In this document: in pieces, positions 60,696 to 64,000 of the stretch
Layout: the number at the start of each line of letters is the position of its first letter
Position numbering within the stretch: position 1 is the stretch's first letter
Source of the DNA: Paenibacillus paeoniae
Lineage (GTDB): Bacteria; Bacillota; Bacilli; Paenibacillales; Paenibacillaceae
Reading direction: 5' to 3'
Length of the DNA stretch: 64,000 nucleotides
Assembly (NCBI RefSeq): GCF_003388735.1
Contig: NZ_QUBQ01000001.1
Coordinates: forward strand, 744,001 to 808,000
Notes under the pieces: model-generated
Seen by the model: only the letters and a program-made list of their open reading frames with translations
The model's database searches: none
What the model was told of the DNA's origin: nothing
Position numbers and translations under genes: made by a program

Positions 60696-61666
60696 GAAAA
60701 AGCAGATTTTTGTTTATCATGATGGGGCTGTCGCTTCTTCTTATCATCGTAGCATTTCTTAGCTTGCGCCTTGGAGCAGTCAGCACGCCAATTGCGGATA
60801 TTATAGAAGAGATGCGTTCCGGCGAATGGCTGGTGTTGAAATATCGGTTGCCGAGACTGCTCATTGCGGTATTGGTAGGGGTCAATATGGCAGTTTCAGG
60901 TTCCATCCTGCAGGGCATCACCCGAAATCCGCTCGCCGCACCCGATATTATCGGCATCTCGGCGGGCGGCGGATTGTTTGCAGTGATCGTGCTGCTGGTA
61001 TTCCCGCATTTGGGCGCTCATGTGCTTCCTATTGCTGCATTCGCCGGTGCCATTCTAGCCGCAACGCTTGTTTATCTGGTATCTTATCAGCGGGGTGGCA
61101 TTCGGCCCATGAGACTGGCATTGACAGGCGTTGCGATATCGACCGGATTTCAGGCGCTGATCACTTTTATGATCGTCAAATTCGCCCTGTCCTCTTCACA
61201 AGCGCTCGTCTGGTTGAAGGGAAGCTTGTATGCCCGCTCCTGGCAGCATGTAGAGCTTCTTTGGCCGTGGACGGCAGTAGGCGTGCTATTAACCCTCCTG
61301 TGCTTCCGGCTATTAAATACGCTCCAACTGGATGAGGATACGGTCAAGGGGCTAGGCATGCGCATTCAGGTTGCGAGGCTGGCCTTGCTTGCTATTGCGG
61401 TTGGACTGGCCGCAAGTTCAGTGGCGATTGCCGGAACAATCGGATTTGTGGGGCTTGTTGTACCGCCGCTGGCGAGAATTCTGGTGGGATCGGACAGCAG
61501 ATATGCTGTACCTGTCGCCGCCTTGCTGGGTGCTGTTCTGGTTGCGACAGCAGATATGCTAGGACGAATTGTTCATCCGCCATTGGAAATCCCGGCAGGC
61601 ATTATTACCGCTCTGATTGGGGCTCCTTACTTCTTATACATCCTGCTTGTTCGAAAAGGAAAATAG
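60692..61666 (+). CDS. FecCD-family iron-siderophore permease, subunit 2
   Basis: A 324-residue permease with the same fold. Signatures are YRLPRLLIAVLVGVNMAVSGSILQGITRNPLAAPDIIGISAGG and GTIGFVGLVVPPLARILVG. The ATG overlaps the stop of subunit 1. No ATPase gene follows; the complex probably uses a shared ATPase such as YusV encoded elsewhere, as known for several Bacillus siderophore systems. Confidence 0.93.
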   Translation: MRKSRFLFIMMGLSLLLIIVAFLSLRLGAVSTPIADIIEEMRSGEWLVLKYRLPRLLIAVLVGVNMAVSGSILQGITRNPLAAPDIIGISAGGGLFAVIVLLVFPHLGAHVLPIAAFAGAILAATLVYLVSYQRGGIRPMRLALTGVAISTGFQALITFMIVKFALSSSQALVWLKGSLYARSWQHVELLWPWTAVGVLLTLLCFRLLNTLQLDEDTVKGLGMRIQVARLALLAIAVGLAASSVAIAGTIGFVGLVVPPLARILVGSDSRYAVPVAALLGAVLVATADMLGRIVHPPLEIPAGIITALIGAPYFLYILLVRKGK

Positions 61667-61675
61667 ACATAAAAC

Positions 61676-61717
61676 AAAGCGCAGCATAGGGAACATGTCC
61701 TTGTGCTGCGCTTTTTG
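61676..61717. terminator. Bidirectional terminator of the iron operon
   Basis: AAAGCGCAGCA (61676-61686) and TGCTGCGCTTT (61704-61714) form a perfect 11-bp stem with T tract. It also closes the convergent MocR gene. Confidence 0.85.
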
Positions 61718-61722
61718 AGTGT

Positions 61723-63156
61723 TTATTCCGAAGCAGCCAGAAGAGCTGCAGCCAGTCTTTTGATGCCTTCTTCAATTTCCTCGACCTGCGGCCTTGCATA
61801 GGTTAGCCGCATATAACCCGGTTCTGCCCCATATACGCTGCCTGGAACAAACGCGACACCTCGTCTCAATGCTTCGTCCAGAAACTTCCCGTCTTGGACC
61901 GTCGGGACAATTTTGCACCAGAGGTGCAGCCCTCCTTGAGGAACTGAAAACTGCACGAGTCCGTTTAAATGTTCATGCAGCGCCGCAACCGTAGCATTCA
62001 GCTTTAGCTGCAGCTGCAGTCGAAGCCGATCCAAATGCGGCATAAATAAGGGCGATTCAATAAAGGCGGCGGCAATTTGCTGCGGAATGACGCTGAATCC
62101 GATATCCATCTGTTTTCTTGCATCGGCTAGTCGCGAGATGACGGATTTGGGAGCTACAATCCAGCCAATGCGCAAGCCCGCTGCGGCGATTTTGGAGAAG
62201 GAGCCGATATACAAGGTGTTTGACGAAGCATCCTCAGCTTTGATGGGAAGCGGGTAATCCATATTGTAAGCGGTCAAGCTGATGGGATCATCTTCTACGA
62301 TGGGAAGCCCCAGCTCGCTTGCCGTATCCAGAAGCAGCTTCTTCCGATCGGCTTGCAGCAGCGTTCCTGTCGGATTCTGAAAGTTGGGGTTGACGAACAG
62401 CATCTTGATCCGGTGCCGGCTGTACAACTCGCGGATACTCTCGGGACGGACGCCATGCTCGTCCAATGGGAGCGGATAGATGCGTAATCCAGCTGACTGG
62501 AACATGGATAGCGAACGGGTGAACGATGGCGTCTCCACCGCTATGGCATCTCCTGGTGACAATAGACATTGCGAGATCAGGTACAGGGATTGTTGTGAAC
62601 CGCTTGTAATGAGAATGGATGATGGAGATGTGCGAATTCCCCTGTTGCGCTCCAGAAAGGAAGCCAGAGCCTCTCGGAGTAGGGGGAAGCCTTGGCTGAC
62701 GTCAGATCCGTTGTCGGGATGATACGTGCAGCTATGCATAATTTCATTAATTTCCCGAATAGGCGACAGATCGGTGGAGAGCTTGCCGCTGGCAAAATCA
62801 ATAATAGCAGTGTCTTGTGCTAGAGCATCGCGTATTCTGCGCAAGAAAGGCACGTTCGGAAGGAATCCTCCATTTTCAGCGTAGCGATGCCATTCCGGTG
62901 TACGGCTTGCTGCATGATTACAGTTGGAGCTGACTTGGGTCTTGCTTCCAGGACGGCTCTCTACCAGTCCCAAGGATCTTAGCTCGGCATAAGCGAGTAC
63001 AACAGTGCTGCGGTTGACGCCGAACTGCTCCGCCAGCTTGCGCTCCGACGGGAGCGGGCTTCCGGGCGGATATTCGCCATGAACGATCATTTCTTGAAGA
63101 CGATCGGCAATTTGACGATAGAGAGGAACTGCGCTTTCGCGATCGGGCTTCCACAT
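61723..63156 (-). CDS. MocR-family GntR/aminotransferase regulator
   Basis: A 477-residue fusion regulator. Residues about 8-75 form a GntR winged helix (PSERKLAEQFGVNRSTVVLAYAELRSLGLV). Residues about 110-470 form a fold-type I aminotransferase domain with the PLP-binding lysine in IGSFSKIAAAGLRIGW and the preceding VEDDPISLTAYN. Such proteins sense PLP with a partner amine and control vitamin B6, GABA or taurine genes. The ATG at 63156 follows TAGGTG; GTG at 63165 is less likely. Tandem direct repeats just upstream are the likely operator. Confidence 0.88.
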   Translation of the reverse strand: MWKPDRESAVPLYRQIADRLQEMIVHGEYPPGSPLPSERKLAEQFGVNRSTVVLAYAELRSLGLVESRPGSKTQVSSNCNHAASRTPEWHRYAENGGFLPNVPFLRRIRDALAQDTAIIDFASGKLSTDLSPIREINEIMHSCTYHPDNGSDVSQGFPLLREALASFLERNRGIRTSPSSILITSGSQQSLYLISQCLLSPGDAIAVETPSFTRSLSMFQSAGLRIYPLPLDEHGVRPESIRELYSRHRIKMLFVNPNFQNPTGTLLQADRKKLLLDTASELGLPIVEDDPISLTAYNMDYPLPIKAEDASSNTLYIGSFSKIAAAGLRIGWIVAPKSVISRLADARKQMDIGFSVIPQQIAAAFIESPLFMPHLDRLRLQLQLKLNATVAALHEHLNGLVQFSVPQGGLHLWCKIVPTVQDGKFLDEALRRGVAFVPGSVYGAEPGYMRLTYARPQVEEIEEGIKRLAAALLAASE

Positions 63157-63172
63157 GATGAACACCTACTTT

Positions 63173-63197
63173 ATATAGAGACATGATATAGAGACAT
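63173..63197. promoter_or_regulatory. Tandem 12-base direct repeats upstream of the MocR gene
   Basis: ATATAGAGACAT occurs at 63173-63184 and again at 63186-63197, a period of 13 bases. MocR regulators are known to bind direct repeats near their own promoters, so this is a strong candidate operator for autoregulation and perhaps for a divergent target. Confidence 0.6.
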
Positions 63198-63481
63198 TTA
63201 GAAAAAATTCAGATTGAGAGTGGTATAATCGTATCATAAAGCAATCGGGATTAAATGTGGAGGTTCTTTTTATCATATGCCTATCGACAAAATTGGATAT
63301 CCTGTATAATAATTGCCAATTATTCGACATTTTTTCGGAGCTATAGTATGATGAGAACTAGTTCTATTTAACTATGCGGTATTAATAGATTTGCTATCAC
63401 AATTTGATAGAGTTTATTCAACAAGCCTAATGATGAAGTGAAACGAAAAGCGCGAGTAAGAAGTAAGGAGAATGGCTTTTA
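63198..63481. other. AT-rich divergent intergenic stretch
   Basis: TATAAT occurs at 63224-63229 with no clear -35. A second possible promoter is TCGACA (63284-63289) with TAATAA (63307-63312) at 17 bases. A 10-codon frame MPIDKIGYPV (63277-63309) has GGAGG 13 bases upstream but is too short to claim. TATCACAATTTGATA near 63393 is a weak inverted repeat. No larger gene is seen. Confidence 0.45.
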
Positions 63482-64000
63482 GTGAAGAAACGGATGGTTT
63501 GGTTTATGATGTTCGTTACTTTTCCACTGCTGTTGGCATCATGCCGAATAGAAGGCGGCGAGACTATCCCTCAAGCCGAGAATCCTGGAATTCAGCACTC
63601 AGGCCAGTGGAAGTCGGAGGAGCAAGCGTTGCATCATTTTATCGTCAAGCAGTTGTCAAGCGAATATGGCGTGTATACGAATTTGAAGGAAACGAATCAG
63701 TCGGAGCTTACTGCTACCGGTCATGAGGTGCTGAGCGAATCGGCCGGGCTATTGATGCGTTATTATGCCCGAACAGGGCAGAAGGCGGCATTTGATCGGA
63801 CTTGGGAGCAGGCCAAAGAAACGTTCGATCTGGATTCTAGTTTCAGCTATCGTTACAGTCCCGTACAACAAAGGTTATATCCATTAAATGCAGCTGTAGA
63901 CGATCTTCGTCTCATTCGGGCGTTGTACGAGGCTAATACATCATTCGGTACGGACGAATACCAGAAGGAAGCAAAATCGTACGGAGACAGGTTCTACTCT
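63482..64000 (+). CDS. Lipoprotein, N-terminal part (runs off window; possible glycosyl hydrolase-like)
   Basis: A frame opening with GTG at 63482, eleven bases after AAGGAG, stays open to the edge for 173 codons. The signal peptide KKRMVWFMMFVTFPLLLASC places a lipobox cysteine at residue 21. After a linker come helical segments ending NAAVDDLRLIRALYEANTSFG, which resemble the (alpha/alpha)6 barrel of GH8-like enzymes. The latter is inference from a short stretch. The gene diverges from the MocR gene. Confidence 0.7.
   Translation, partial: MKKRMVWFMMFVTFPLLLASCRIEGGETIPQAENPGIQHSGQWKSEEQALHHFIVKQLSSEYGVYTNLKETNQSELTATGHEVLSESAGLLMRYYARTGQKAAFDRTWEQAKETFDLDSSFSYRYSPVQQRLYPLNAAVDDLRLIRALYEANTSFGTDEYQKEAKSYGDRFYS

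Noticed and set aside
63277..63309. 10-codon frame MPIDKIGYPV
   Set aside because: Too short, ribosome site 13 bases away, no supporting signal; could be chance.
1..64000. CRISPR array, prophage, insertion sequence or integrase
   Set aside because: No evenly spaced short repeats, transposase, integrase or phage structural genes were recognised in any part of the window.

Overview
The window looks like a chromosomal segment of an endospore-forming Paenibacillus-like bacterium (Bacillota, Paenibacillaceae). Support comes from a spoVAC-spoVAD-spoVAE block, the yqeG-yqeH-aroE-yhbY-nadD-yqeK-rsfS-yqeM housekeeping operon, yhaO/yhaN homologues, an HPr kinase, many TTG/GTG starts behind strong Shine-Dalgarno sequences, a YtrA-type ABC operon and several orphan sugar-type binding lipoproteins. 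Base composition is near 50 percent GC, with AT-rich intergenic stretches. The genus call is inference from gene content; no search was run.

Layout. 0-8 kb is accessory: the tail of a CDS, a gene-poor AT-rich stretch, a D-2-hydroxyacid dehydrogenase, a membrane-anchored rhodanese behind a CsoR/CstR-like operator, a zinc-finger/winged-helix/deoxyribosyltransferase-like protein, three tandem orphan solute-binding lipoproteins and a small secreted protein with a WGxxGxxG-like tail. 8-17.3 kb holds two ABC systems: response regulator, histidine kinase, ATPase and FtsX permease on the minus strand, and a GntR/YtrA-controlled operon with two ATPases and two permeases on the plus strand. 17.3-21.7 kb carries a polysaccharide deacetylase, a 31-residue membrane peptide, and an AraC regulator divergent from an oxidoreductase/isomerase pair for sugar or polyol catabolism. 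21.9-30 kb has spoVA, a lipoprotein and a MoxR-DUF58-transglutaminase operon. 30-36.2 kb is the yqe housekeeping operon with an extra cvfB-like gene. 36.5-40.5 kb is class Ib ribonucleotide reductase (nrdI-nrdE-nrdF) behind a promoter with paired NrdR-like boxes and a terminator-like leader hairpin. 40.7-43.2 kb has HPr kinase, a GyrI-like protein and a PhzF-like protein. 43.2-43.6 kb contains two copies of a 136-bp palindromic repeat next to a fourth orphan binding lipoprotein. 45-52 kb has a diguanylate cyclase, a GT4 glycosyltransferase and the YhaO/YhaN nuclease pair. 52-58.4 kb has a YkvI-like permease, a lipoprotein, xanthine phosphoribosyltransferase, small proteins, an ECF sigma/anti-sigma pair, a VOC protein and tRNA-Leu(CAG). 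58.6-61.7 kb is a Fur-boxed siderophore importer without its ATPase. The window ends with a MocR regulator and the 5' part of a lipoprotein gene that runs off the edge.

The parts with least explanation are the four paralogous binding lipoproteins without permeases, the palindromic repeat pair whose only core difference keeps the stem paired, the deoxyribosyltransferase-like protein lacking the expected glutamate, and the leader hairpin before nrdI. No CRISPR array, prophage, insertion sequence transposase or recognisable defence island was seen.
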